From Hymenobacter nivis (GTDB lineage Bacteria; Bacteroidota; Bacteroidia; Cytophagales; Hymenobacteraceae), in the NCBI RefSeq assembly GCF_006439025.1, contig NZ_RCYZ01000001.1:186001-250000 (forward strand): a stretch of DNA of 64,000 bases, written 5' to 3'. The translations under genes and the position numbers were made by a program. This document shows positions 19,702-28,997 of this stretch, in pieces. How positions within the stretch are numbered: the first letter of the stretch is position 1; each line of letters starts with the position of its first letter. Under the pieces are notes generated by a model. It ran no database searches. It saw only the letters and a list, made by a program, of their open reading frames with translations, and was not told the origin of the DNA.

Positions 19702-20658
19702 CTATTTCACCGCCTTCACGCCCTCAGTCGTCTGCACGATGGGCTGGATAGTGCCGTCCTTGTTATAGTGCAAATAATCGACGCAGATGGAGCGGCGGTA
19801 GCTGCCGCCGGTGGGCAGCGAGCCGTTGTGGTAGAAGAAGTAGCTCTTGCCCTTGTAGTCAACGATGCCGGGGTGGGTGGTGAAGCTGTTGGGCACGTTT
19901 TGCTGGATGATGCCCCGGTACTCCCAGGGGCCGGTGGCGCTGGGGGCGGTGCAGTAATCTATCATCTCGGGCTTGGTGCCGGCGCTGGCGTACACGAGGT
20001 AGTAGAGCTTCTTGCGCTTGTACACCCAGGGGCCCTCGATGTAGTTTTTGGGCTTGAGCACGGTGATGGGGCTAGCCAGTTCGGTCATGTTGTCCTTCAG
20101 CTTCACCCAGCGGCAGCTGCCGTTGCCCCAGTACATGTACACCTGCTTGTCGTCATCCACGAAGATGGTGGGGTCGATATCGTCCCAAGAATGGGGCTGG
20201 TCCTTGGTCATCTCGTTCACGATGAGCGCCTTGCCGATGGCATCCTTGAAGGGCCCCGTGGGCCGGTCCGACACGGCCACGCCGATGGCCGAGCCGCCCT
20301 GGCTGTTCTCGTCCTTCTTGTGAAAGGTGGCCACAAACCAGTAGAACTTGCCGTTGTGGTACACGCATTGGGCGGCGTAGGCATCGCCGGTGGCCCAGGC
20401 AAACGTCTTGACGGAGAGACGCGTACCGTAGCTTTTCCAGTTCACCATGTCGGTGGTGGAGTAGATGCGCCAGTCGGGCATCTTGTAGTTGGTTTCCTGC
20501 ACCGAGGCCGTGTCGTGGCCGGTGTACAGAAACAGCGTGTCGCGGTACACCAGCGGCGCCGGGTCGGCCGTGAACACGTCCTTGATAATGGGGTTTTGGG
20601 CCCGCAGGGCCCCGGCGGCCAGCAGCAGGAGCAGGAAGGCTAAGAGGGTGTTTTTCAT
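19702..20658 (-). CDS. GH43 single-domain xylosidase/arabinofuranosidase
   Basis: A 318-residue secreted enzyme; the ATG at 20658 opens MKNTLLAFLLLLLAAGALRA, and an upstream in-frame start adds 11 residues without purpose. The GH43 triad is Asp32 (FTADPAPLVYRD), Asp162 (DDIDPTIFVDDD) and Glu208 (YIEGPWVYKR). The protein ends right after the propeller (TTEGVKAVK), with no binding module. It resembles the GH43-CBM6 protein at 15.3-16.7 kb, so the two may be old duplicates that gained or lost the CBM. It lies 38 bases after the GH95 gene and is followed by GH31. Confidence 0.92.
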   Translation of the reverse strand: MKNTLLAFLLLLLAAGALRAQNPIIKDVFTADPAPLVYRDTLFLYTGHDTASVQETNYKMPDWRIYSTTDMVNWKSYGTRLSVKTFAWATGDAYAAQCVYHNGKFYWFVATFHKKDENSQGGSAIGVAVSDRPTGPFKDAIGKALIVNEMTKDQPHSWDDIDPTIFVDDDKQVYMYWGNGSCRWVKLKDNMTELASPITVLKPKNYIEGPWVYKRKKLYYLVYASAGTKPEMIDYCTAPSATGPWEYRGIIQQNVPNSFTTHPGIVDYKGKSYFFYHNGSLPTGGSYRRSICVDYLHYNKDGTIQPIVQTTEGVKAVK

Positions 20659-20696
20659 GGGGTAGAGAATTATTTCAAGGAAAGGATTCAAGCCAA

Positions 20697-23189
20697 TTAC
20701 TGCGCCCGCAGCTGGTAGGCCTGGCCGGCTTTGGTGGGAAAATCATATACCCACGACGGGGCCAGGGTGGGCCGCCGGGCCGTGGTTTTGCTCGATACCA
20801 GCGGAGCCTTCACGGACAGTGTGTAGTAGAAGGAATTGGGGTTTTCGCCCTCGGCGGGGCGCAGCTGGGGGCCGCCCTTGGCCACTACCTGGCGGTGCAC
20901 CCGCACTCGGCAGGGGCCCCCAAGGCGCGAGACGATGCGCGCCCGCGTGAGTTGGCCGTTGGCCCAGGCCAGGTCCACTACGTAGCCGCCGCGGGCCACC
21001 AGGCCGGTTACCTCGCCGGTGGGCCAGGCATCGGGCAGGGCGGGCAGCAGGTCGAGGGTGCCGTCGTGGCTCTGCACAAACAGCTCGGCCAAGCCGGCGG
21101 TGCAGCCGAAGTTGCCGTCAATCTGAAATGGGGGGTGGGCATCGAGCAGGTTGGGGTAGGTGCCGCCCCCCTCGTTCACGCCGCCGGGCTGGCTGGTGCG
21201 GGGCCGTAGCTGCTCGGTGAGCAGCTTGTAGGCGTGGTTGCCGTCCTGCATGCGGGCCCAGAAATTCACCTTCCAGCCCATCGACCAGCCCGTGCTCACG
21301 TCGCCGCGCTCGGTGAGGGTGGTGCGGGCGGCCTCAAACAGCTCGGGGGTGCGGTAGGGCGAAATCTGGGCGCTCGGGTAGAGCCCGTAGAGGTGCGAGA
21401 TGTGGCGGTGCTGGTCGCGGGGGTTGTCCTCGTCTTGCAGCCACTCCTGCACCTGCCCGTACTGGCCAATCTGCATGGGCGGCAGCTGCTGGCGCAGGGC
21501 GCGCAGGGTGTCGGCAAACGCTTGGTCCTGGCCCAGCAGCTCGGCGGCGCGAATGGTTTTCGAGAACAGGTCGAACACCAACTGGTTGTCCATGGTGGTG
21601 CCGGCCACGAGGGCAATATTCTTACCCTCAATATTATAGCTGTTTTCGGGCGATACCGACGGGGCCACCACCCGCCACTGGTGGGTGGGCTCGGTTTGGA
21701 GGGCATCAATGAAGTAGGTGGCCGCGCCGCGCAGCACGGGGTAGTAGTCGCGCAGAAACTTCTCGTCGCCGGTGAACTGGTAGTGGTCCCACAAATGCTG
21801 GCTCAGCCAGGCCCCGCCCATGGGCCAGAGGCCGTACTGCGGCGGGTCTACCTGCCCCGTGATGCGCCAGATGTCGGTGTTGTGGTGCAGCAGCCAGCCG
21901 CGGGCCCCGTACATCGTGCGGGCGCTTTGCTGCCCGGTGATGCTCAGGTCCTTAATCATGCCGAACAGCGGCTCGTGCAGCTCAGTTAGGTTGGTGATTT
22001 CGGCGGGCCAGTAGTTCATTTCGGTGTTGATATTCACCGTGTACTTGCTGTCCCAGGGCCCCTTGAGCTGGTCGTTCCAGATGCCTTGCAGGTTGGCCGG
22101 CTGCCCGCCCGGCTGCGACGACGAAATGAGCAAATAGCGCCCGTACTGAAAATAGAGCGCCGCCAGGGCCGGGTCGTGGCCCTGGGCAAAGCCGGCCAGG
22201 CGCACATTGGTGGGCTGGGCGGCAGCGGGCGTGGTGCCCAGGTTCAGCGTCACGCGGTTGAAGTAGCGCTGGTAGGCGGCCACGTGGGCGGCCAGGGCCT
22301 GGGCGTAGGGCTTGCCCAGGGCCCCCGCCAGGTAGGCCGTGGCCCGCGCGGCGGCGTCGCCGCTCACGTCGTGGTAATTCACGAAGTTGGTGCCGATGGA
22401 AATGTACACCGTGGCGCTGGTGGCCCCCGCAATGCGCAGGCCCGCGTTGGTGGCCTGCACGGTGCCGCCCTCGGCCACTGCCTGCACCCGCGTCTGAAAC
22501 TTGATTTTACCTTCCTGCCCCTCGTGCGCGCTGCCCGTGCCGTCGAGCACCAGTTGCGTGCCTTCGGGGCGCAGGGTGTGCTGCATGGGCGTTTCCTCGC
22601 TGAGCAGGCAGCTGATGCGGCCCGGCTGGCTGGCCGTGAGGCGCACGATTATCACCTGGTCGGTGAGCGAGCTGAACACCTCGCGGCGGTACTGCACGCC
22701 ATCGAGCTGGTAGCTGACCGAGGCCACGGCCCGCCCAATATCCAGGTCGCGCTGGTAAGCTGTGGCGCGCTCGTGACCAGGGAAATCGAGGTACACGTTG
22801 GCGGCCAGCTGGTAGGGCATGCCGCTGTTGCCGAAGGGCTGCATTTTTTCCTGCGCCAGCGCCTGGGCCTCCACCTGCTGCCCGGCCAGCAGCTGCTTGC
22901 GCAGCTCCCGCACCACCGGCAGCGCGTCGGGCTTCACGTTGTTATTGGGGCCCCCGCCCCAGATGGTTTCCTCATTCAGTTGCAACCGCTCGCGCGCTGG
23001 CCCACCGAATACCATCGCGCCCAGACGGCCGTTGCCGAGGGGCAGGGCCTCGTTCCAGTTGGCGGCGGGCTGGTCGTACCACAGGCGCAGGGGGGTAGGC
23101 GCGGGTTTGGCGGCGCTCACACTGGCCACAGTGCTCGCCCAGCAGACCAGCAGCAAAAAAGCTTTAGCAAGAGAAGGGGACTGACGCAA
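20697..23189 (-). CDS. GH95 alpha-L-fucosidase/alpha-L-galactosidase
   Basis: An 830-residue secreted enzyme. The start is a TTG at 23189: no in-frame ATG occurs between the preceding stop and the signal peptide ([20 protein letters not shown]). GH95 landmarks are [12 protein letters not shown] (Asn386/Asn388), the general acid Glu515 in VSPENSYN and Asp691 in [11 protein letters not shown]. Family members remove alpha-1,2-linked L-fucose from xyloglucan or L-galactose from complex corn glucuronoarabinoxylan. With the xylan enzymes around it, L-galactose removal is an attractive but unproven reading. It is 38 bases downstream of GH97. Confidence 0.92.
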   Translation of the reverse strand: MRQSPSLAKAFLLLVCWASTVASVSAAKPAPTPLRLWYDQPAANWNEALPLGNGRLGAMVFGGPARERLQLNEETIWGGGPNNNVKPDALPVVRELRKQLLAGQQVEAQALAQEKMQPFGNSGMPYQLAANVYLDFPGHERATAYQRDLDIGRAVASVSYQLDGVQYRREVFSSLTDQVIIVRLTASQPGRISCLLSEETPMQHTLRPEGTQLVLDGTGSAHEGQEGKIKFQTRVQAVAEGGTVQATNAGLRIAGATSATVYISIGTNFVNYHDVSGDAAARATAYLAGALGKPYAQALAAHVAAYQRYFNRVTLNLGTTPAAAQPTNVRLAGFAQGHDPALAALYFQYGRYLLISSSQPGGQPANLQGIWNDQLKGPWDSKYTVNINTEMNYWPAEITNLTELHEPLFGMIKDLSITGQQSARTMYGARGWLLHHNTDIWRITGQVDPPQYGLWPMGGAWLSQHLWDHYQFTGDEKFLRDYYPVLRGAATYFIDALQTEPTHQWRVVAPSVSPENSYNIEGKNIALVAGTTMDNQLVFDLFSKTIRAAELLGQDQAFADTLRALRQQLPPMQIGQYGQVQEWLQDEDNPRDQHRHISHLYGLYPSAQISPYRTPELFEAARTTLTERGDVSTGWSMGWKVNFWARMQDGNHAYKLLTEQLRPRTSQPGGVNEGGGTYPNLLDAHPPFQIDGNFGCTAGLAELFVQSHDGTLDLLPALPDAWPTGEVTGLVARGGYVVDLAWANGQLTRARIVSRLGGPCRVRVHRQVVAKGGPQLRPAEGENPNSFYYTLSVKAPLVSSKTTARRPTLAPSWVYDFPTKAGQAYQLRAQ

Positions 23190-23227
23190 GGCGGATGAAT
23201 AGTTAGTAAGCGTTGATAATGAAATGC

Positions 23228-25156
23228 TTATGGCTGCACCACGAAGCCCCCCCGCGCGGGCAGCGTCAGGCGCAGCGTGTTGCCGGCCAAAGCCTGCGTG
23301 CGGAAGCTGCGGTTGGTGTCGCCGTCGGTGATGAGGGCGCCGCCTGTGATACCCAACTTACTGAGGTCCACCTCAATATCCTGGGGCACGTCGGTGCCGT
23401 TGATGCCGGCCACGTACCACTTCCCGCCGGGGCCCTGGCGGGCCAGCACGGCGTACTGGCCGGGATAGCCGGCCACGTACTTCACGTCGGACCAGCGCGG
23501 GGGCAGCTTTTTCACGAAGTCCTGCACGTAGGCGGGCTGCGAGGCCATGCCCTCGGGCACCTCGGCGTAGTGCTGAATGCCCGACTGGAACAGTACCGAC
23601 AAGGCCAGCTCAAACGCGTTGGAGGTGCGGCGCTGCTTGCCCCTTATCTCCGAAAAGGCCATCGGCGTGAAGTCCATGGGCCCCACGGCGTTGCGGGTGA
23701 AGGGCAGCGTGGCGCAGTGCGTAGGCTCCTGGTCAGTGTTTCTCTGGTCAAAAGTCAGGAACTCGAAGCCTTTCACGGCCTCCATGGTCATCAGGTTGGG
23801 GTAGGTGCGGTTCCAGCCCCTCGGGATGGTGGCGCCGTGGAAGTTCATCAGCAGCCCGGCCTGCGCGCCGTCGGTCAGCAGGTCCTGGTAGTAGTTCATA
23901 AACGACTGCCCATCGCCCCCGAAAAAATCGACCTTGATGCCCACGATGCCCATCTGCTTGAGGCGGGCAAACTCTTTGCGCCGGCTTTCGGCCTCAAACA
24001 GCACGTTGGTGGGCGTTTGGGGGGCCTCGTTCCAGTGGCCGTTCGAGTTGTACCAAGCCAACAGGCCCACATTTTTGCTGCGGGCGTACTGGGCCAGCTC
24101 CTGCATCTTGTCGTAGCCTATCTGCTTGTCCCAAAGGGCATCCACGAGGCAGTAGCGCCAGCCCATCGCGGCCGAGTAGTCGATGAAGCGACGCTGCACG
24201 TCGTAGGTCGTGTTCTGGTCGCCGAGCAGCACCCACGACCACGACGACTTGCCGGGGGCCTCGGGCAACAGGGCCGTTTGGGCGGGCGCGCTCAGGTCGG
24301 TGGTCAGCGTCGATTCGACGATGGGCGCCAGCGAACTGCCCACCACCAGCACGCGCCAGGGCGTGCGCCACGGCAGGCGGCTTTCGGGCAGCAGGGCGGC
24401 GTCGGGCGTGGTTTTTTCGGGGGCCTGTGGGAAGGCCACCGTGTACTCGCCGGCCGGCGACTGGTGGGCCAAATGGCTGCCGCAGTAGCTGCGGCCCATG
24501 CCGGCCTCGGTCAGCAGCACCCAGTTTTTCCCCACCTCAAACAGCGCCGGAAACGACCACCCCTGCCCCAGCGGTGAGGCCGTACCGGCCGCAATTCCTT
24601 TTTCGTAATACTCCTCGTACGAGGGCTGGGTATTGGCAAAGCCCGTTTGGGCCACGGCGTGTGGGTGCAGCCACCCCTTGGCCCCGGCCGGCAAATGGAA
24701 CGTAGTACCCTCAGCATCAACCTTCTGCACCTCAACGCTTTTACCCTCGATGAGGTATTGGAAAGCTACCCCGTCGTCCGACACCTGAAACACCACGCTC
24801 AGCGTGGGGGCCCCTACCCTGCCCGCATAGTGCAGCACGCGCCGGTTGGCCCGGTAGCGGCAATTGGCGCGCTTGTCGGTGGCCAGCTGGTAGTCGTCGG
24901 CCACGGCGGTTTGGGGGTCGGCTTTGGCCAGGTGCAGGCCCTGGGTAAGGTCGGCGCTGGCTAGGCGCAGCCCCAGCCGCGAGGGCTGCAGCAGCTCGGC
25001 CTGGCGGTAGCGCACGGCATAGGTAGGCTGGCCCTGGGCGGTCACGTCCACCGTCACCTGCACGGCCCCGTTGGGACTGCTGATGCGGATGGGGCCGGCG
25101 GCCTGGGCGGCAGAAATGGAAAGGCCAAGCAAACAGCAAAGCGAGAGAAAGTGCAT
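23228..25156 (-). CDS. GH97 retaining alpha-galactosidase-type enzyme
   Basis: A 642-residue secreted enzyme; the ATG at 25156 opens the signal [19 protein letters not shown]. The barrel motif [14 protein letters not shown] places an Asp (Asp410) where retaining GH97 enzymes have the nucleophile, with acid/base Glu459 in [11 protein letters not shown]. Inverting alpha-glucosidase members (SusB type) instead use Glu as base elsewhere. The likely activity is therefore alpha-galactosidase or beta-L-arabinopyranosidase. The N-terminal beta-sandwich begins [14 protein letters not shown] and the C-terminal beta-domain ends [11 protein letters not shown]. Its position beside GH95 suggests a pair trimming galactosyl side chains from heteroxylan. 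Confidence 0.92.
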   Translation of the reverse strand: MHFLSLCCLLGLSISAAQAAGPIRISSPNGAVQVTVDVTAQGQPTYAVRYRQAELLQPSRLGLRLASADLTQGLHLAKADPQTAVADDYQLATDKRANCRYRANRRVLHYAGRVGAPTLSVVFQVSDDGVAFQYLIEGKSVEVQKVDAEGTTFHLPAGAKGWLHPHAVAQTGFANTQPSYEEYYEKGIAAGTASPLGQGWSFPALFEVGKNWVLLTEAGMGRSYCGSHLAHQSPAGEYTVAFPQAPEKTTPDAALLPESRLPWRTPWRVLVVGSSLAPIVESTLTTDLSAPAQTALLPEAPGKSSWSWVLLGDQNTTYDVQRRFIDYSAAMGWRYCLVDALWDKQIGYDKMQELAQYARSKNVGLLAWYNSNGHWNEAPQTPTNVLFEAESRRKEFARLKQMGIVGIKVDFFGGDGQSFMNYYQDLLTDGAQAGLLMNFHGATIPRGWNRTYPNLMTMEAVKGFEFLTFDQRNTDQEPTHCATLPFTRNAVGPMDFTPMAFSEIRGKQRRTSNAFELALSVLFQSGIQHYAEVPEGMASQPAYVQDFVKKLPPRWSDVKYVAGYPGQYAVLARQGPGGKWYVAGINGTDVPQDIEVDLSKLGITGGALITDGDTNRSFRTQALAGNTLRLTLPARGGFVVQP

Positions 25157-25221
25157 GAGCAGTGGGTAGGTAGTAAGGAGGGGCGTTGGCAGGGCCCAAA
25201 CCCCGGCCAAAAGCGGCGCGG

Positions 25222-27171
25222 CTAGCGGGTGCCGCGCACCCGCAGCACCGTGAGCGAGAAGGGGGCAGCGGTGTATGTGAAGCGTTTGGTGGCTTTGTAG
25301 CTCGCTACTTTTGGCAGCACCGTGCGCGGACTGTCGAAGGTGTTTTGCGCGTTGCGCGGCCCCGTGAAGGTCGTTTGGGTGGCTGCCGTTTTCAGGCCCT
25401 TAAAGCGCGTTAGGTCAACGGCAAAGGGCTTTGGCTGGGGCCCCAGGTTGATTAATTTCAGAATTACGTCGCCCGTTTGAGCGTCGCGCACGCAGGAAGC
25501 GGCGGCGGCGGTATCGGCTGGGGCGCCCGTAGGCAGCCTCACCACTCCGGCGTGGTAAGTAGAGCCCTGGTTTTGGCCAAAAAGCTGCTGCACGTAGTAG
25601 TTCACCGAGGGCACTACGGTGGCGTTGTTGAAGTAAATGAGGTCGGGTTTCCACTGGATGTGGCCTTCCTTGGCCAGCAGGGGAGCGTAGGACGCCAGTT
25701 GCACCACGTCGCCGTTGCGCTCCAGCGTGGTCATGTAAACGGCCTCGGCCAGGGCGTTGTACAGCTCATTGCCCCACGAGGCATATTCCCCTAAATAGAC
25801 CTTGGACTTGGACCGGTCGTAGGCGTCGTAGCGCTGCTGGTTGGCCAAAAACCACTTGGGATTTTCGTAGTAGTGCTCGTCCACCACGGGCACGTGCAGC
25901 TGGCTCGCAAAGGCCCAGCCCTGGTCATAATCCTCGCCCTTGGGGCTGGGGCCCACCGTGCCGATAACCGTGACGGCGGGGTACTTCGCGCGCACCGCCT
26001 CGTACAGCAGCTTAAACCGCTCCCGAAACTCGGGCGTTTGCTTATCCTCGTTGCCAATGCCGATGTACTGCAGGCCAAACGGTGCCGGGTGGCCGGCCGC
26101 TGCCCGCTTGGCGCCCCAGGTAGACGTGGCCGGGCCGTTGGCGTACTCAATCAAATCGAGCACGTCCTGGGTGTAGGCGGCCATATCAGCCAGCGGCACG
26201 CACTGCTGGCCGATACCCCCGATTTTCCAGGAGCCGCCCGAGTTCTGGCAGCTCACGCCGGCCGCCACTATCGGAATGGGCTTGGCCCCGATGTCTTCGC
26301 AAAACTGAAAGTACTCGAAGTAGCCCAGCCCGGTGGTTTGGTGGTAGCCCCAGATGTTGCGCTGCGCCGTGCGCTGCTCCACGGGGCCAATGGTTTTTTT
26401 CCAGTCGTAGAGGTTGTCAAGGCCGTCGCCGTGGGCCAGGCAGCCACCGGGAAAACGCATAAACCTGGGCTTGAGGTCGGCAATGGCCTGGGCTAAGTCG
26501 GCCCGCAGCCCGTTGGTGCGGCCCCGGAACGTGCGCTGCGGAAACAGCGACACCATGTCCAGGTCCAGAATGCCCTTGCCGGTGGCCAGCACCACGAGGC
26601 TGCCCGCGGCCGCGGTGGCCGTGGGCGTGAGGGTAGCCCGGTACTGCTGCCAGCCGGCGGCCTGCGCCGAGAGGGTAGCTTCGGCCAGCACCTTGCCCTG
26701 CGCATCTTGCAGCTGCACCAGCAACGGCATGGCCGCCCCCGACTTCACTCGCGCCCACAGCGAGAAGTCGTACGTGGCACCCGCCGTCAGCGGTATGCCA
26801 TCGAAGCCGTGGTTTCTCAGCCCCAAGCCCTTTTGGAAGGGGTTCTCTATCCGCAACTGCACGTAGTGCGGGTTGGTGGCGTGCAGCGGGGCCGCACTTT
26901 CCACCGATACGCTACCCATCGCAAAGCCCTCGTGCAGGTAGTCCCAGCTGGTGAGTGGGTGCCAGCCGTCATGGTCACTGGGGGCGTATTCGAACGAGCG
27001 GTTTTGCACCAGCTCGGCGTAGAGCCCGCCATCGGCCGCGTAGTTCAGGTCTTCGAAGAAGATCCCGAAAAGGTCGGCGCTGATGGGCTTGCTGGCAGCC
27101 TCGGATTGCGCTTTTGTGGGCGCCGCTGCGGCCAATGCTACTATCAGGGCAAGAAAGGCGGGTATCTTCAT
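25222..27171 (-). CDS. GH51 alpha-L-arabinofuranosidase with CBM4-like insert
   Basis: A 649-residue secreted enzyme (signal 1-21). The N-terminus DLFGIFFEDLNYAADGGLYA is typical of the long GH51 branch. A jelly-roll carbohydrate-binding segment (CBM4/9-like) lies at about 75-210. The catalytic acid/base is Glu375 in IGIGNEDK and the nucleophile is Glu462 in YLGEYASW. It removes terminal L-arabinofuranose from arabinoxylan or arabinan. The second GH51 at 42.6-44.1 kb is a different, shorter type, so the two are not recent duplicates. It is 83 bases downstream of a GH43 gene and 65 bases upstream of GH97. Confidence 0.94.
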   Translation of the reverse strand: MKIPAFLALIVALAAAAPTKAQSEAASKPISADLFGIFFEDLNYAADGGLYAELVQNRSFEYAPSDHDGWHPLTSWDYLHEGFAMGSVSVESAAPLHATNPHYVQLRIENPFQKGLGLRNHGFDGIPLTAGATYDFSLWARVKSGAAMPLLVQLQDAQGKVLAEATLSAQAAGWQQYRATLTPTATAAAGSLVVLATGKGILDLDMVSLFPQRTFRGRTNGLRADLAQAIADLKPRFMRFPGGCLAHGDGLDNLYDWKKTIGPVEQRTAQRNIWGYHQTTGLGYFEYFQFCEDIGAKPIPIVAAGVSCQNSGGSWKIGGIGQQCVPLADMAAYTQDVLDLIEYANGPATSTWGAKRAAAGHPAPFGLQYIGIGNEDKQTPEFRERFKLLYEAVRAKYPAVTVIGTVGPSPKGEDYDQGWAFASQLHVPVVDEHYYENPKWFLANQQRYDAYDRSKSKVYLGEYASWGNELYNALAEAVYMTTLERNGDVVQLASYAPLLAKEGHIQWKPDLIYFNNATVVPSVNYYVQQLFGQNQGSTYHAGVVRLPTGAPADTAAAASCVRDAQTGDVILKLINLGPQPKPFAVDLTRFKGLKTAATQTTFTGPRNAQNTFDSPRTVLPKVASYKATKRFTYTAAPFSLTVLRVRGTR

Positions 27172-27254
27172 GTCTAAAGCTGAACAGAATTAAGATCTTG
27201 AAAAACAAGCAATTAAAGTGATATTATCGTTTGCAACGGGCGAAAACGGCGGCT

Positions 27255-28940
27255 TTACTTTTGGTACACAGGGTCGTGGCCCTCGTATTTCAGCCATTTG
27301 AAGGCGGCCGTGCTGGCGGTGGGCTGCCCCGCCGACGTGCCGTACATCCCAAACAGGCAGCCAATGAAGCCGCCCGCTACCTGCGTACTCAAAAACTTAC
27401 CGTCTACCTTGTCTTTCAACACCTTGTAGGTCTTGCCATCTTCCGCAAAGCTGAAGGCGTAGTCGGCGGCCTCGGCGTTGATGCGCAGCCACACCTTGCC
27501 GGCCGCCGCCCGCAGCGGGGCCTCGGCCAGCAGCTCGGGGGCCTTGGCGTCGGCAGTGCTTTTGAAGAGCTGCACTACGGGCTTGCCCGCAGCCGTCGAT
27601 TTGCAGAGGTAGTAAAAGTGCTTCTCGTCCTGAAACGCCACCAGGCCGGCCGTTTCGTTGGCCGCTTTGGCAGCAAACGTCAGCTCGGTTTCGGCGCTAC
27701 AGTGCATGTGCTGCTGCCGCTTGCCGATGAAGGAGGGGTTGCCGGTTTCGGCGCAGGTTTCGGGCTTTAGCTTGAGGGTAAGGCCGTTGGCCTTGCTCAG
27801 GGCGTAGCTCGCCTTGTCTTCCGTGCGCAGAAACAGCAATGCCGGGTCCAGCTCCTTTTCAAAAGTGAGGGTGTAGCCGAAATTGCCGCTCTGGGGCCGG
27901 GCCCCCGGCTGCTTCACCTCCGGGAAGCTAGCCCGGTAGGTGTACTGCACACCGTTGGGGCCGGGGTTCATCACGGGCCAGTCGTTTTTCCACTCCACGG
28001 GCACGATAAACGTCTCGCGCCCAGTGTTATAAAAATTTCCCTCGTAGGGCCGCACGGCCAGAAATATGGCGTAGGTCTTGCCATCGGGCCCCTCCACAAA
28101 CTGCGCGTGGCCAGCCGACGTGATGGGGTTCGGGCGGTCGCGGGGCAGTTCGCGCTGCGACAAGATGGGGTTGTTCTCATAGGGCACGAAGGGCCCCAGC
28201 GCCGCCTTACTGCGGAAAACGACCTCCGTGTGGTTCACCGACGTGCCGCCCTCGGCCGCGTAGAGGTAGTACCAGTCGCCGCGCTTCATGAGGTGGGGCC
28301 CCTCAATCCAGACCGGCTTTTTGCTGAGGTCCACGCCCCCGTTGACCACGATTTTGGCCTCGCCCACCGTTTGCAACGTACTCGGGTTCAGCTCAATGAT
28401 TTTGATGGAGCGGTGGCCGTCATAAAGCGGCTTATTATCGGGCGGGTCGCTGTTGTAGATAACGTACGCCTTGTCGCCCTCGAAGTACAGCGAGGGGTCG
28501 ATGCCGCGCACCTCGGGCAAAAATGTGGGGTCGCTCCAGGGCCCGGCGGGGTTTTTGGCCGTCACCACGAAGTTGCCCTTGTGGTCGATGAGCGTGCAGG
28601 TGACGTAAAACAGGCCGTTGTGGTGCTCGATGGCGGGCGCAAACAGGCCCCGCGTCATGCGGTCGCCCAGGAAGTTCATCTGCGAAGGCCGGCTGATGAC
28701 GTTGCCCACCTGCTTCCAGTTTTTGAGGTCCTTGCTGTGCATCACCGGAATGCCCGGAAAATACGAAAACGTGGAGTTAACCAAGTAGTAATCAGTCCCT
28801 ACCTTCACAATGCTAGGGTCTGGATAAAAGCCAGTCAGAATGGGATTTACCAACTCAATCGATTGTGCGGAAACCGCAAAGCTGCGGAGCGCCAGGGCCG
28901 TTGCGGCAATGAGAAAACGTTTCGCGGAGGTTGTGTGCAT
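27255..28940 (-). CDS. GH43 beta-xylosidase with C-terminal beta-sandwich
   Basis: A 561-residue secreted enzyme (signal 1-26, VSAQS). The opening NPILTGFYPDPSIVKVG is the classic XynB-type GH43 signature with base Asp41; Asp148 lies in RGIDPSLYFEGD and acid Glu213 in WIEGPHLMKR. Residues from about 350 form the concanavalin-like domain of large GH43 xylosidases (ELTFAAKAANETAGLVAFQD, FGMYGTSAG). It probably releases xylose, or arabinose, from short oligosaccharides. It is the first glycosidase gene after the TonB/DUF4249/MG2 cassette, 57 bases downstream of the MG2 gene, and may be co-transcribed with it. Confidence 0.93.
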   Translation of the reverse strand: MHTTSAKRFLIAATALALRSFAVSAQSIELVNPILTGFYPDPSIVKVGTDYYLVNSTFSYFPGIPVMHSKDLKNWKQVGNVISRPSQMNFLGDRMTRGLFAPAIEHHNGLFYVTCTLIDHKGNFVVTAKNPAGPWSDPTFLPEVRGIDPSLYFEGDKAYVIYNSDPPDNKPLYDGHRSIKIIELNPSTLQTVGEAKIVVNGGVDLSKKPVWIEGPHLMKRGDWYYLYAAEGGTSVNHTEVVFRSKAALGPFVPYENNPILSQRELPRDRPNPITSAGHAQFVEGPDGKTYAIFLAVRPYEGNFYNTGRETFIVPVEWKNDWPVMNPGPNGVQYTYRASFPEVKQPGARPQSGNFGYTLTFEKELDPALLFLRTEDKASYALSKANGLTLKLKPETCAETGNPSFIGKRQQHMHCSAETELTFAAKAANETAGLVAFQDEKHFYYLCKSTAAGKPVVQLFKSTADAKAPELLAEAPLRAAAGKVWLRINAEAADYAFSFAEDGKTYKVLKDKVDGKFLSTQVAGGFIGCLFGMYGTSAGQPTASTAAFKWLKYEGHDPVYQK

Positions 28941-28997
28941 GCTGTTGATTATCTGTGGTTTCAGGACGTTGGGAAGGTTTTTTTTAGCATTAGAAGC

